From an uncultured Aquimarina sp. (lineage in GTDB: Bacteria > Bacteroidota > Bacteroidia > Flavobacteriales > Flavobacteriaceae), in assembly GCA_947500845.1 (NCBI GenBank), contig CANMTP010000004.1, positions 62,001 to 126,000 on the forward strand: a DNA stretch of 64,000 nucleotides, given 5' to 3'. Position 1 is the first letter of the stretch. Every line of letters starts with the position of its first letter. This document shows positions 8,868-17,826 of this stretch, one piece after another. The notes below the pieces were generated by a model that saw only the letters and a list, made by a program, of their open reading frames with translations, did not search any database and was not told the DNA's origin. The position numbers and the translations under genes were made by a program.

Positions 8868-10229
8868 CTACTTTATGTAAACCGTCTTTTTGTTCACAAA
8901 TTCTAAAATTCCTTCTCTGGAAAGTTCTCTGCCATATCCTGATGCTTTCGTACCTCCAAATGGAAGTCTCGGATCTGATTTTACCATTTCATTAATAAAA
9001 AAAGCTCCATCTTCTATGCCATCAATTTGTTTTCTGGCTTCATCGATATCTTCAGTAAATAGCATGGTACCAAGTCCAAAAGAAGATTCTGAGGCCAGTT
9101 TGAAGGCATGATACTTGTCTTTTGCTTTAATTATGGCTGCAACGGGACCAAAAACCTCTTCGTCAAAAGCTGGCATTCCTGGATGAACGTCTACCAAAAT
9201 GGTTGGTTCAAAAAATGCTTTATCTCTTTTGTTACCTACAAAAACTTTTGCTCCTTTTTGTATAGATTCATCAACCTGACGCTGTACCTCTTCTGCAAGA
9301 TCTTCTCTGGCTAGAGTGCCTAGTTCGGTTTTTGGGTCTAAGGGTGCTCCAAACTTTATGTTGGATACTTGTTCTTTAAATTTTTGTAAGAATTCGTCAT
9401 AAATTTCGTCAACGACTATAAATCGTTTAGCAGCAATACAGCTTTGTCCAGAATTCTGCATTCTGGCTTTTACAATAGTTTCGATATATTTATCAAGATT
9501 GGCATCTTCCAGAATAATACAAGCATTATTTCCCCCGAGTTCTAATACAGTTTTTTTAAGATTCTTACCTGCTATTTCTGCAACCGCCCGACCGGCTTTT
9601 TCACTTCCCGTGAGACTTACTGCTTTTATGATATCATTTCCTATGATAGTTTCAACTTGATCATGGCTTACCAACAGCGTTTGAAAACAACCTATAGGAT
9701 ACCCCGCTGCTTCAAAAAGATTTTGAATAGCCAAACCACATCCCGTTACATTATTAGCATGCTTCAATATTGCTGTATTTCCTGCTGTTAAGGTTGGAAC
9801 TGCGAAGCGCATTACTTGCCAGAAAGGATAATTCCAAGGCATTATAGCCAAGATACAACCTAACGGATCATAACTAATAAAACTTTCTTGAGCTTCTGTA
9901 TCAATAAGTTCGTCTGCCAGAAATTCATCTGCATTTTTTTCGTAAAAATCGATAAGCCATATACATTTTTCTATCTCCGCAATACTTTCTGTATAAGGCT
10001 TACCCATTTCGTGGGTAATAAGATTAGCGTATTCTTCTTTGTTTTGATCTAGTATTTCAGCTAGTTTTTGAAGAAGATCGGTTCGATGATTTAAAGACGT
10101 TTTTTTCCAGTTCGTAAATACTTCTTCAGCTTTTTGTAAAGAAGCGATTATAATTTCATCTGTAGATAAAGCGTACTCCTGCAAAATCTCTCCTGTAAAA
10201 GGATAATTGGTGGTAATTTTATCTGACAT
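8868..10229 (-). CDS. NAD(P)-dependent succinate-semialdehyde-type aldehyde dehydrogenase
   Basis: The 453-aa protein is an aldehyde dehydrogenase with the catalytic Cys in NSGQSCIAAKRF, the general-base Glu in VLELGGNNA and the NAD-loop motif SLTGSEKAGRAV. The short length and the sequence MPWNYPFWQVMRF place it with succinate-semialdehyde dehydrogenases (GabD/Sad group). The likely reaction is oxidation of succinate semialdehyde or a similar aldehyde to the acid. ATG at 10229 is preferred over an upstream in-frame ATG at 10256 because homologues begin close to the MSDKITTNYPFTG segment. Substrate is inferred from the subfamily only. Confidence 0.88.
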   Translation of the reverse strand: MSDKITTNYPFTGEILQEYALSTDEIIIASLQKAEEVFTNWKKTSLNHRTDLLQKLAEILDQNKEEYANLITHEMGKPYTESIAEIEKCIWLIDFYEKNADEFLADELIDTEAQESFISYDPLGCILAIMPWNYPFWQVMRFAVPTLTAGNTAILKHANNVTGCGLAIQNLFEAAGYPIGCFQTLLVSHDQVETIIGNDIIKAVSLTGSEKAGRAVAEIAGKNLKKTVLELGGNNACIILEDANLDKYIETIVKARMQNSGQSCIAAKRFIVVDEIYDEFLQKFKEQVSNIKFGAPLDPKTELGTLAREDLAEEVQRQVDESIQKGAKVFVGNKRDKAFFEPTILVDVHPGMPAFDEEVFGPVAAIIKAKDKYHAFKLASESSFGLGTMLFTEDIDEARKQIDGIEDGAFFINEMVKSDPRLPFGGTKASGYGRELSREGILEFVNKKTVYIK

Positions 10230-10420
10230 GGTATGATTTTTTAATATAACAATCAAAGGTATGTTTTGCTTGCGAGCAATGTGAACGCTTTTAAGAGAAA
10301 TCTTAATTCGTTTACTAATAAATCATTTCGGTTAACATCCTTATGATTTGAGTTAAACCAAACAAACGTTTTTTCAGAAATTTGATAAAAATCATTTTAA
10401 AAATTAAAAAAACAGCAATA

Positions 10421-10750
10421 ATGAGCGATAATAGTAATACATTTTTAGCCTTTTTAATGGGAACCGCAATCGGAGCATCTTTAGGAATACTATTTGCTCC
10501 TGATAAAGGAATAAATACCAGAAGAAGAATAGCAGAAGAAGCACAGGCGACCAAAGATAATTTGGCCAGAGAGGCTTCTAATTTACAACATCGAATAGTT
10601 GATACTGTTTCTACTCAAAAAGAAACATTGGATACTAAGATCGAGTCGTTAGTATCAGATGCAAGCTACAAAGCAGATGACGTGATTACTTCTTTAGAAA
10701 AAAAACTAAGAGAATTAAAAGCTAAAAATAAAAAATTACAGAAATCATAA
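10421..10750 (+). CDS. YtxH domain-containing protein
   Basis: The 109-aa protein starts with a membrane segment of the YtxH type (FLMGTAIGASLGILFAPDKG) followed by a long charged helix with coiled-coil character. YtxH proteins in Firmicutes and Bacteroidota are general-stress proteins. ATG at 10421 gives the usual family N-terminus; the longer frame from 10382 adds a lysine-rich leader that is probably untranslated. The stop overlaps the next start by one base (TAATG), so the two are translationally coupled. Confidence 0.85.
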   Translation: MSDNSNTFLAFLMGTAIGASLGILFAPDKGINTRRRIAEEAQATKDNLAREASNLQHRIVDTVSTQKETLDTKIESLVSDASYKADDVITSLEKKLRELKAKNKKLQKS

Positions 10751-11097
10751 TGGGTGTTATTAATGCTATAAACGAAACTTCTAACAAGGCATATGATTCT
10801 GGAGAAGCTTATGTAAAAGCCTCACAAGAGTATTATAAACTCAAAGCTTTTCAGCAATTGGCAAGAGCATTTTCTTTTTTGAGCAAGCTGGCCATTATAG
10901 GAGGCTTGCTTTTTTTAGGTCTTATATTTTTGACTGTTTCTGCTTCAATTTGGTTAGGACAACTCATAGGCAGCACTGTTCTGGCGTGCTTATTAATGGC
11001 TGGAATTCTGTTTTTGTTTACGGGAATAGGATATCTATTACGTGGAAAAATAGACACAAATATCATTAAAAAGATGTCTAAAGACTTTTTTGATTAA
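10750..11097 (+). CDS. Phage_holin_3_6 superfamily membrane protein (not phage-derived)
   Basis: The 115-aa protein has an amphipathic N-terminal helix and two hydrophobic segments (residues about 45-70 and 77-97). This matches the putative Actinobacterial Holin-X / Phage_holin_3_6 group, which in Bacteroidota is usually found with YtxH. Despite the family name there are no phage genes nearby. It is coupled to the YtxH gene by a one-base overlap and followed 6 bp later by the coiled-coil gene. An envelope-stress role is inferred from context. Confidence 0.75.
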   Translation: MGVINAINETSNKAYDSGEAYVKASQEYYKLKAFQQLARAFSFLSKLAIIGGLLFLGLIFLTVSASIWLGQLIGSTVLACLLMAGILFLFTGIGYLLRGKIDTNIIKKMSKDFFD

Positions 11098-11103
11098 GAA
11101 ACT

Positions 11104-11307
11104 ATGAAAAAAACGTATACCTCTTTTAAAGAAATAGAACAAGATTTGCGTAAACTTCATTTACAAAGACAAATATATCTTGAAGAAATGAAATTATTAA
11201 AATCTGAGTTAAAAGAAGATTTGCAGCCTTATCAATGGGTTTCTACATTATTAAGCGCTATAAAAAAATATGGAATCTTTTATTTAATAAGGAGGCTTTT
11301 TAGATAA
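11104..11307 (+). CDS. Small coiled-coil protein, third gene of the YtxH operon
   Basis: The 67-aa protein is rich in Lys, Glu and Leu with heptad-like spacing (EIEQDLRKLHLQRQIYLEEM), followed by a weakly hydrophobic C-terminal segment (YGIFYLIRRLF) that could lie on the membrane. The order YtxH, holin-like, coiled-coil suggests a small membrane-associated complex, but I know no assigned function. It converges on the AraC gene with only 5 bp between them. Confidence 0.72.
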   Translation: MKKTYTSFKEIEQDLRKLHLQRQIYLEEMKLLKSELKEDLQPYQWVSTLLSAIKKYGIFYLIRRLFR

Positions 11308-11312
11308 ATAGA

Positions 11313-12380
11313 TTATAAAGAAACACCAAGTATTTCTTCTACCGGTAGTTCAGTCCTGCTTTTAAATTCATTTGGACTAATTCCATATTTTTCTTTAAAA
11401 ATCTTAGAAAAATAACTTCTGCTACTAAATCCAATTGAATATACTACTTCAGATATATTCATATCTGTTGATCTTATCAGATCTCTAGCTGCCTCCAACC
11501 TTACATGACGAATGTATTCTGTTACGGTTCTGGCGTATAACAATTTAAACCCTTCCTGCAGTTTGGTTTGAGGCAATCCTATCGCCTCTGACAACTGATC
11601 CAGCGAATAATCTTTTGCTACATTTTTGATTATTTTTTCTGCTAAACCTCTAATTAATCCTAACTCTCTTTTTAATAGTGTGGTAGGTAAAACTTCTTCT
11701 TTCATAGCTTTATCGTGTTGCTGGATGTGCATAGACAAAATTTGATAGACCATTCCTTCAATTTGCAATATTCGAATTATCCCTCTTTGCTTAAGTGTTC
11801 GTAGAGCTCCTATTTTGTCTGCTAATTTTAAATCATAGGTGCCAAAATATGCAAAAGCTTTCTCATGATCTTCATCCATAAAAACTTTGTAAAGTTTATC
11901 GTTGAGTTGAGATACATTATTTAATCGTTTTTTCAGATATTTCTTTCTGGCAATTTGTATAACATTGATCTCTAACTTCTCCTCTTTCGGAAAATATCCA
12001 TAATTATAACCGCCGTCGCGACTTGTTATAATTACAGATTGAAATTGCTCTAAGGCGTGTATCTCTTTTTGATATCCAAAACGATGTCCACAAAATCCTT
12101 TAAGACAATATGTAAAATGAATAGGATTAAACTCTGAAGCATCTATAACCAAGACAAACTCTTTATGAAAGATAATGTCGTACTCTAACAAGTTTACTCC
12201 CCAATCGAATGTAATAAATCTAATAGAACCGTGCGCATTAAGATTATTCACAGTTAAAGTATATTCTCCCCATCGTTCTTCTATTTTCCCTCCAATTACT
12301 TCCTGAATCTGTCTAACCGTTCCTTCGGTATCCTTTGCCGTGATATTAATTTCTATCGGATTTATTGGATTAGGATACAT
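11313..12380 (-). CDS. AraC-family transcriptional regulator (paralogue 1)
   Basis: The 355-aa protein ends in an AraC-type double helix-turn-helix (residues about 250-340; ISEVVYSIGFSSRSYFSKIFKEKYGISP). The N-terminal half is a sensor region with the pattern FDWGVNLLEYDIIF. The same layout recurs in three other regulators here at 36278, 38761 and 39957. It is transcribed towards the YtxH operon. Ligand and targets are unknown; the shared N-terminal half suggests related signals for the four paralogues. Confidence 0.9.
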   Translation of the reverse strand: MYPNPINPIEINITAKDTEGTVRQIQEVIGGKIEERWGEYTLTVNNLNAHGSIRFITFDWGVNLLEYDIIFHKEFVLVIDASEFNPIHFTYCLKGFCGHRFGYQKEIHALEQFQSVIITSRDGGYNYGYFPKEEKLEINVIQIARKKYLKKRLNNVSQLNDKLYKVFMDEDHEKAFAYFGTYDLKLADKIGALRTLKQRGIIRILQIEGMVYQILSMHIQQHDKAMKEEVLPTTLLKRELGLIRGLAEKIIKNVAKDYSLDQLSEAIGLPQTKLQEGFKLLYARTVTEYIRHVRLEAARDLIRSTDMNISEVVYSIGFSSRSYFSKIFKEKYGISPNEFKSRTELPVEEILGVSL

Positions 12381-12526
12381 TAGCGCGATTATTACCTTCG
12401 TTTTTGTTTACTTATTTTTCAGGGGCTATTAAACAAAAGTAATAATGTTTTATCAGTTTGACTAGGATCTACTCTAAATACATTAGAAAAAAGATATTAC
12501 CAAAATGTATAGACATTTGAAAATTA

Positions 12527-12553
12527 AAAAGCTCCCTCAAAAAGGGAGCTTTT
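12527..12553 (-). terminator. Rho-independent terminator
   Basis: Arms 12527-12537 and 12543-12553 (core GCTCCCT/AGGGAGC) enclose a 5-nt loop. On the minus strand the stem is followed by TTTTT and further T-rich sequence, 28 bp after the stop of the 12582 gene. Confidence 0.85.
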
Positions 12554-12581
12554 GAACAAATCAATATTAGAAATGATCTTT

Positions 12582-13049
12582 TTAGATCGAATCAAACTCA
12601 TCTACAAAAAAGAAATCTCTATCTGCGTTATTGACAAAGTACAATCCTTCTCCGAAAATGTATTCTACATTTCTTTTATTTACAACTACTTTAAAGCCTC
12701 TTTCTGTCGGTTTCAATTCGAAACTATCACCATCATCTTTAGTATATCGTAACACTATGTACTTGTCATAATCGCCCCACATATCATTATCAACATATAT
12801 CAATTTTGTTACTTGTGCAGGTACGATCTTTCGATCTTGATTCAACTCACCTTTCTCTTCTGATCTTAACTTAAGTGGAGTTTTGCTGGTTTTAAATACT
12901 GTAACGCGATAAGGTATCATTTTACCATCTTTTTTAAATTCAAAAGATTTAGTAACTCTGGTTTTCATCATTTGAGAGTTGCTTTATGCAACCGCACTTG
13001 TTAATGTAAAAGTTATTAATAAGGTAGCTATTAATTTTACTGCTTTCAT
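12582..13049 (-). pseudogene. Secreted hypothetical protein interrupted by a stop at the signal-peptide end
   Basis: Read from ATG at 13049, the frame gives a textbook signal peptide (MKAVKLIATLLITFTLTSAVA), then TAA at 12984-12986, then continues in the same frame as SNSQMMKTRVTKSFEF and on for 129 more residues from M to the stop at 12582. Flavobacterial signal peptides often end in AVAQ, so the stop is most simply a CAA-to-TAA change. The remaining frame from ATG at 12971 encodes a soluble beta-rich protein of unknown family without export signal. Either the gene is a recent pseudogene or a cytosolic form is made from 12971. It lies 31 bp downstream of dps. Confidence 0.7.
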
Positions 13050-13080
13050 TTTATAAATTTTAAATGGTTATTAATTTTTT

Positions 13081-13587
13081 TTATGCTTCTTTAATCATGC
13101 TGGTATCAAGATTATCCGAGGTACTTTTTGACCAGGCATTAAGCATCCAGCTCGATTTTTCTAATTCTCTTATGTATGCACCAATCAAGTCAATTGTACC
13201 TTCGTCTCCGGCTTCATCTGCATGTTTCAATATCACACGCATTTGCACCAATATTTTTTTGTGGTCTCCTAGTAATTCTTCTACCATTTCAAAGTCTTTC
13301 ATCAATGGACTAACCTCTTCTACGGTAGCTAATTTTAGATACTCCTTAAACTGACTAACGGGATGATGCCCAAGCGTTAGGATACGTTCTGCGATTTCAT
13401 CAATTTTTATTTTCGCATCATTGTATAGTTCTTCAAATTTTACATGAAGATCAAAGAAATTCTTTCCTAAAATATTCCAGTGAAAACCTCTAAGTTTTTG
13501 GTAGTATAGATTATAATCAGCCAAAAGAATATTAAGTTCTAATACTACGGGTAACAATTTTTTTTCTTCTATATTTAAATAATTCAT
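13081..13587 (-). CDS. dps: Dps-family DNA-binding ferritin
   Basis: The 168-aa protein has the Dps ferroxidase signature GFHWNILGKNFFDLHVKF followed by DEIAERI, giving the intersubunit His, Asp and Glu iron ligands. Dps dodecamers oxidise and store iron and protect DNA from peroxide. No long lysine-rich N-terminal tail is present. It is transcribed alone or with the broken gene downstream. A 222-bp gap upstream should contain its promoter; I saw no clear element there. Confidence 0.94.
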   Translation of the reverse strand: MNYLNIEEKKLLPVVLELNILLADYNLYYQKLRGFHWNILGKNFFDLHVKFEELYNDAKIKIDEIAERILTLGHHPVSQFKEYLKLATVEEVSPLMKDFEMVEELLGDHKKILVQMRVILKHADEAGDEGTIDLIGAYIRELEKSSWMLNAWSKSTSDNLDTSMIKEA

Positions 13588-13809
13588 AGCAAATTTTTGA
13601 GATTAATATTTCTGATTATTTCACATCAAAGTGAGTATCATTATTTTTCTTTAGTACAAAGATACCTGTAGTAAAACGGCATCCTTTGCTCATTTACTAT
13701 TTATCTTAACTCAATTGTTAGTTCGATGAAGTTATATCTGTTGTGAAGAATTTAGAATGTCGATCTGGAAGTGACTACTAATGTTTTTAAGACTTAACGA
13801 AATAAAAAT

Positions 13810-14412
13810 CTAATCTAAAAGAGGCTTAAGATTGATATAACTGTAATTTACTTCGCCTATATGTTTATATGCGGTATCATGATCATGAAGTTCGCCCCAA
13901 CCAAAATTACGTTCTATGGTCTCATCTTCATATTCAGAAAGTAAGCTTTCGGAAAGTAGAATATACTCATCTCCCGGGATTTCGTTTTTAAGTAATCGAT
14001 GAGCTAAAATGACATCTTCTCCCATGAGTTTGATATTTTTACCAATAGGTACTGCACTAATTTGTTTACCATAGTGCAAAATAATCTTTAATCCGAGCAT
14101 TTTGGGAATGTTATCGCTTTCTCCATTTTCTTTAAATTTGTCATGAAGTGTTTTTAACTGATCATAAAAATCTGTATAAAAGCGTCTGCATTGATCTACT
14201 AATTGTTTAAATGGTGGGAGTTTTCCCGGTCTATAAAATAAAACAGCATCCCCCTCGATCTCTGATACCTTTAACCCTATTTCATTGGCATAAATAACCT
14301 TGTTAAGCAACGCAGAAATCACTTCTGAACTCAAATCAATATCGGTTGAACTCATGAATTCTGTAAATCCACTTATATCCGGGATACAAATTAAGGTAGG
14401 TTTTGATTCCAT
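13810..14412 (-). CDS. DUF2652 protein with class III cyclase-like fold
   Basis: The 200-aa soluble protein has the two metal-site segments of class III nucleotidyl cyclases in reading order: CIPDISGFTEFM near the N-terminus and VSEIEGDAVLFY near residue 55. DUF2652 proteins are related to adenylate cyclases, but the transition-state residues are not evident, so activity is uncertain. It follows the DUF2254 gene by 15 bp as the last gene of a three-gene minus-strand operon. Confidence 0.8.
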   Translation of the reverse strand: MESKPTLICIPDISGFTEFMSSTDIDLSSEVISALLNKVIYANEIGLKVSEIEGDAVLFYRPGKLPPFKQLVDQCRRFYTDFYDQLKTLHDKFKENGESDNIPKMLGLKIILHYGKQISAVPIGKNIKLMGEDVILAHRLLKNEIPGDEYILLSESLLSEYEDETIERNFGWGELHDHDTAYKHIGEVNYSYINLKPLLD

Positions 14413-14427
14413 ATTTTTAAAATTATC

Positions 14428-15723
14428 TTAAGAATTCTTTTTTAAGATCTCTAAGATAGGCTTTCTATCATTCTTATTCTCGATATTTTGCTCAATACTT
14501 CTACTCAAGGTCTCTATCTCTTTAGTTATTTCCTTTTTATTGGATGCTACTATTTTACTATTCTTTACAGAGTGTTGAAGTGCTGCGGCCAATTCAAACA
14601 TTACTATTGAATCATTTCTTGCGTAGTGTCGTATGGGTTGAATAAGTATGCGCATCAACTCTTCTGCTATAATCGTATTTTCGATGAGTATAATTTTATT
14701 TTCTTTGTTTTCTTCAAAGGTTCTAGGATAAACTTGAGAAGCCTTAGCTATAAGTTGTCCAAGTTTAGTAATTACATCAGTAGTGGTACCCGGATCATTA
14801 ATACCCGGAGACATTGCTCTTACAGCTACCTCAGTCAATTTAAGCATCCCGCTAATATAGCCATCATTTTTATGTTTATCCTGTGAAAAACTGATGCTAT
14901 TTATTAAGGAACGTAGCTCATCTGCGGGTATATCTTCCTTAATTTTCATTAACGGACTACCCTTCCAGACATATTGGCTTTCATATGGAATTATTTCAAC
15001 ATGATTTTCTTGATTTTTAAAATAATCGCTTACAAAAGATATAAATATGCCCTGATAATATCCAGAATGTTCGCTATAAATCACCTTCCAACCAGAAGTA
15101 CTTAGATCACAAGAATTCTGGTTGTTGATCTTTTCTTCCAACTTCTTATTGCTCTGCGCAAAGATCTTATCCACAATATGATCTATTTGAATCGCACTAG
15201 AAATACTATGAATAAAATATACGAATAGACTTATACAAATTATACCAAAAATAGCTGCGAGTATTGTCGAAAATCCTGAATACCCTTCGGATGGTCTGTA
15301 ACTACCCAGTGACATCAAAATTATAACCGTATAAAGTATAGTTCCTGTGTAAAAACCAAGAATGATTTGGTGTTTTTTATCCGAAATTAATCCAGGTAAT
15401 AGTCTTGGTGAAAAATTTGAAGATGCTTGATTAAGAACCACCATTACCATTGAAAAACTGAAAACAGTTAAAGATAAGATTCCCCCGATTAAAGTTGATA
15501 AAATAGTTTTAGCCGTTTCTATGTCTCTTACCACCAAAAATGATGCCCTTTCCTTTAACTTCGTTACTAATTCCAGGTTTTCAACATTTAGAGTACATAT
15601 AGAGATTACACAAAATAGAAAACTTATTAAAACAGGGTAAAAAGCAATACTGCGAAATATATCATGAGATAATTCTGTTATGTTCCTTTGGACTGATCTT
15701 AGTATCTTTTTAAATTGTTTCAA
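14428..15723 (-). CDS. DUF2254 family membrane protein
   Basis: The 431-aa protein has four N-terminal membrane segments (residues about 25-45, 70-95, 120-140, 150-175) and a long soluble C-terminal part. The stretch VFSFSMVMVVLNQASSNFSPRLL and the later MSPGINDPGTTTDVI motif mark it as a DUF2254 protein. The function of the family is unknown. It starts 5 bp after the reductase gene and precedes the DUF2652 gene by 15 bp, so the three are very likely one transcript. Confidence 0.88.
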   Translation of the reverse strand: MKQFKKILRSVQRNITELSHDIFRSIAFYPVLISFLFCVISICTLNVENLELVTKLKERASFLVVRDIETAKTILSTLIGGILSLTVFSFSMVMVVLNQASSNFSPRLLPGLISDKKHQIILGFYTGTILYTVIILMSLGSYRPSEGYSGFSTILAAIFGIICISLFVYFIHSISSAIQIDHIVDKIFAQSNKKLEEKINNQNSCDLSTSGWKVIYSEHSGYYQGIFISFVSDYFKNQENHVEIIPYESQYVWKGSPLMKIKEDIPADELRSLINSISFSQDKHKNDGYISGMLKLTEVAVRAMSPGINDPGTTTDVITKLGQLIAKASQVYPRTFEENKENKIILIENTIIAEELMRILIQPIRHYARNDSIVMFELAAALQHSVKNSKIVASNKKEITKEIETLSRSIEQNIENKNDRKPILEILKKNS

Positions 15724-15728
15724 AGCGA

Positions 15729-16448
15729 TTAGCGATATTCAGGGTTTTCAAAATTCCAGCGCGTACCATCGTCCCATGCAGATCTTGAGTTTCCGTAAGA
15801 AGGAAAACCATCTTTATTTTTAAGCATCCTGGCTAAGTGCAAGAGATTATAGGTCATAAATGTAGTGTTTCTATTGGTAAACTCATTATTTTTAGCTCCG
15901 GATTCTTTATCAAGATAGCTTGGTCCAGGCCCTGCTTCACCAATCCAACCACAATCGGCTTGTGGTGGAATACTATACCCCAAATGCTGCAATGCATATA
16001 AGATACCCATCGCACAATGTTTTATACCATCTTCGTTGCCAGTGATTACACAACCACCTACTTTACCATAATATATATATTGACCTTTTTCATTAGTCAT
16101 GCTACTCATCCCATATAATCTTTCTATTAATTTGGTAGCTACAGAAGATTTCTCACCCAGCCAAATTGGTGTACCCACAACAAGTATATCAGCATTTCTT
16201 ACCTTTTCATAAATCTCTGGCCAATCATCTTTATCTTTTCCTTCTTCTTTCATATCGGGCATTAATCCATAGGCAATATCATAGTCTACCAAACGTACAT
16301 ATTCTACCGACACGTTTTCAGATTTCATGATATTCATAGATACATTCATCAATCCTTCAGTATGACTTTGTTGTGGAGATGCTTTTAAAGTGCAATTGAT
16401 ATAAACTGCCTTTAGATTTGAAAAGTCGACTTGTTTTTGTGTTTCCAT
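15729..16448 (-). CDS. Flavodoxin-like NAD(P)H-dependent oxidoreductase
   Basis: The 239-aa protein has a flavodoxin-like fold: a first strand and phosphate loop (INCTLKASPQQSHTEGL), then the flavin-ring loop VGTPIWLGEKSS and GGCVITGNEDG. This is the NADPH-dependent FMN reductase / flavodoxin_2 layout of soluble oxidoreductases that reduce quinones or other electrophiles using FMN. It is the first gene of the operon with DUF2254 and DUF2652. Substrate unknown. Confidence 0.85.
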   Translation of the reverse strand: METQKQVDFSNLKAVYINCTLKASPQQSHTEGLMNVSMNIMKSENVSVEYVRLVDYDIAYGLMPDMKEEGKDKDDWPEIYEKVRNADILVVGTPIWLGEKSSVATKLIERLYGMSSMTNEKGQYIYYGKVGGCVITGNEDGIKHCAMGILYALQHLGYSIPPQADCGWIGEAGPGPSYLDKESGAKNNEFTNRNTTFMTYNLLHLARMLKNKDGFPSYGNSRSAWDDGTRWNFENPEYR

Positions 16449-16563
16449 GAGATTGATCTTTGAAGTTTTGAAAAGTTACGTCGTTTATTCGATATAATCA
16501 ACTTATTCCACCCTGTTACAATGAGAAGAAATCCATTTTTCAACTATTGCTGATGTCAAAGGA

Positions 16564-16612
16564 TTTGAATTCCCTAGTACTCCCTCCAGGAGTAAAACAA
16601 AGAGAATTCAAA
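16564..16612. repeat. Nested inverted repeat downstream of the rhodopsin gene
   Basis: Outer arms TTTGAATTC (16564-16572) and GAATTCAAA (16604-16612) enclose an inner hairpin TACTCC/GGAGTA (16578-16583, 16589-16594). It begins 26 bp after the rhodopsin stop on the minus strand. It may end or stabilise that transcript, but the T-tract expected of a classical terminator is weak. Confidence 0.45.
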
Positions 16613-16637
16613 CCTTGTACATAATCCCATTCAGTAC

Positions 16638-17489
16638 TTACGCATTTGTGGGAAGTTCGTTATAATCATAACCATCTTCTTTGCTTAAAATAGTAGCTAC
16701 TCTACCCAATAGTACGCCGTATATAACTTTTGAACATACATCTGCTACAGTATAGGTAATTTGTCGACCAACAACACCGGATTCATTAAAAAAACCTCCT
16801 TCTATCCCTAACAAGTGAGGCATTAAATATGCACCCGGATATAAAAACCAAGATATCAAAAACAATATCCATATTTGATTCATTATGCTTTTAGCTTTAG
16901 ATGGTATCCCTTCTTTACCTTCATTAATAACTTTGCGCATTACCCATAAAATATGTATAAAAAATGCAGTAGAAATAGCTCCCCATACAAAAAACTTGGA
17001 TAGATTAGATACTTCATAAAACTGTCCTATGTATCCGGTGATTATCATTAAAGCACCCGAAAACCAAAATTGATTTCTTATTGATTTTAAATTTGATTTA
17101 GTAAGTGACACAACAAACAAGATTTGGAATAATAACATAGGCACATCAATGAGCCAATTTAGATATCTATATCCATTATTGAATAAATCACCATCTGAAT
17201 TTAAGAAGTACCTCCCAGCTTCTTGATCAAACTGAAAAGATGAAGTCCAGTTTCCTGCCTGTGCATACAGCAATAAAAAAGCAGATACCATAACAACACC
17301 CGATAAAATATTAGAAATACGATATTTTGGCGATACTGTTTTTAAGGTTAAGACAAAATAAAATAAACCCGCCAGCATTACAGCATATCCCAAAGTAAGG
17401 GTATGTGAGACGATCTGGTAAGCCATTTCAGAATAACCTTCGGTCATTCCAACGTAATTCTCAAAATTCGCATTTATTAATTTTTTCAT
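16638..17489 (-). CDS. Light-driven sodium-pumping rhodopsin (NDQ type, KR2-like)
   Basis: The 283-aa seven-helix protein closely resembles the KR2 sodium pump of Dokdonia (Krokinobacter). Helix C reads RYLNWLIDVPMLLFQ, placing N111, D115 and Q122 at the three NDQ positions (KR2 N112, D116, Q123). The retinal lysine is K254 in ADVCSKVIYG with D250 one turn before it. H29 and D101 match the KR2 protomer-interface pair. It should pump Na+ outward in light, building a sodium gradient across the inner membrane. It also needs retinal; no carotenoid or retinal-forming gene lies in this window. A -7-like element lies about 50 bp upstream. Confidence 0.95.
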   Translation of the reverse strand: MKKLINANFENYVGMTEGYSEMAYQIVSHTLTLGYAVMLAGLFYFVLTLKTVSPKYRISNILSGVVMVSAFLLLYAQAGNWTSSFQFDQEAGRYFLNSDGDLFNNGYRYLNWLIDVPMLLFQILFVVSLTKSNLKSIRNQFWFSGALMIITGYIGQFYEVSNLSKFFVWGAISTAFFIHILWVMRKVINEGKEGIPSKAKSIMNQIWILFLISWFLYPGAYLMPHLLGIEGGFFNESGVVGRQITYTVADVCSKVIYGVLLGRVATILSKEDGYDYNELPTNA

Positions 17490-17826
17490 AGCAACTTGAA
17501 TTTAAAAAATGATTATTAGTTTCATATTTTGATCATATGCATTATCAAATCTAGATGAATTCGTCATAGATTCTTATCACTAAAAACATAAAACTTAACG
17601 CAATCCGTATTACTTATAAGGAGATCATTCATATAATAAATTCAAAACAGTTAATGAAAATCGTGTATGCGCACAACTTATCAAAATAACGATCTTACTT
17701 TTGACATGAAAAAATTATCTAGGGCTACTATAAATATCTAAAAACAAAAAATATTTCATTAGAGCAAATGTGATGTATTAACACTTTAGTGGCCCTAAAC
17801 ATTCTAAACTAAAAAACCTTTTAATT
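17490..17826. promoter_or_regulatory. Divergent intergenic region between rhodopsin and lipoprotein genes
   Basis: This 337-bp gap separates two divergently transcribed genes and holds no credible reading frame. On the minus side TAGATTTG at 17553-17546 resembles the Bacteroidota -7 box TAnnTTTG; on the plus side TACTTTTG at 17696-17703 does so for the lipoprotein gene. Neither has a convincing TTTG at the -33 position, so both are tentative. Confidence 0.4.
17539..17553 (-). promoter_or_regulatory. Putative -7 promoter element of the rhodopsin gene
   Basis: The minus strand reads TAGATTTGATAATGC here, matching TAnnTTTG, 50 bp before the start codon. The 13-nt core GATTTGATAATGC also occurs 47 bp before the DUF2945 gene at 33361, and 11 nt of it occur 53 bp before the DUF1328 gene at 41210. 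Confidence 0.4.

Noticed and set aside
10750..11097. Holin-like family name suggesting a prophage
   Set aside because: The YtxH partner and lack of any capsid, tail or integrase gene fit the stress-operon form of this family, not a phage.
13810..14412. Cyclase partner of the Pycsar-like gene
   Set aside because: It lies 38 kb from the HD/PycTM gene in an unrelated operon, and Pycsar pairs are adjacent.
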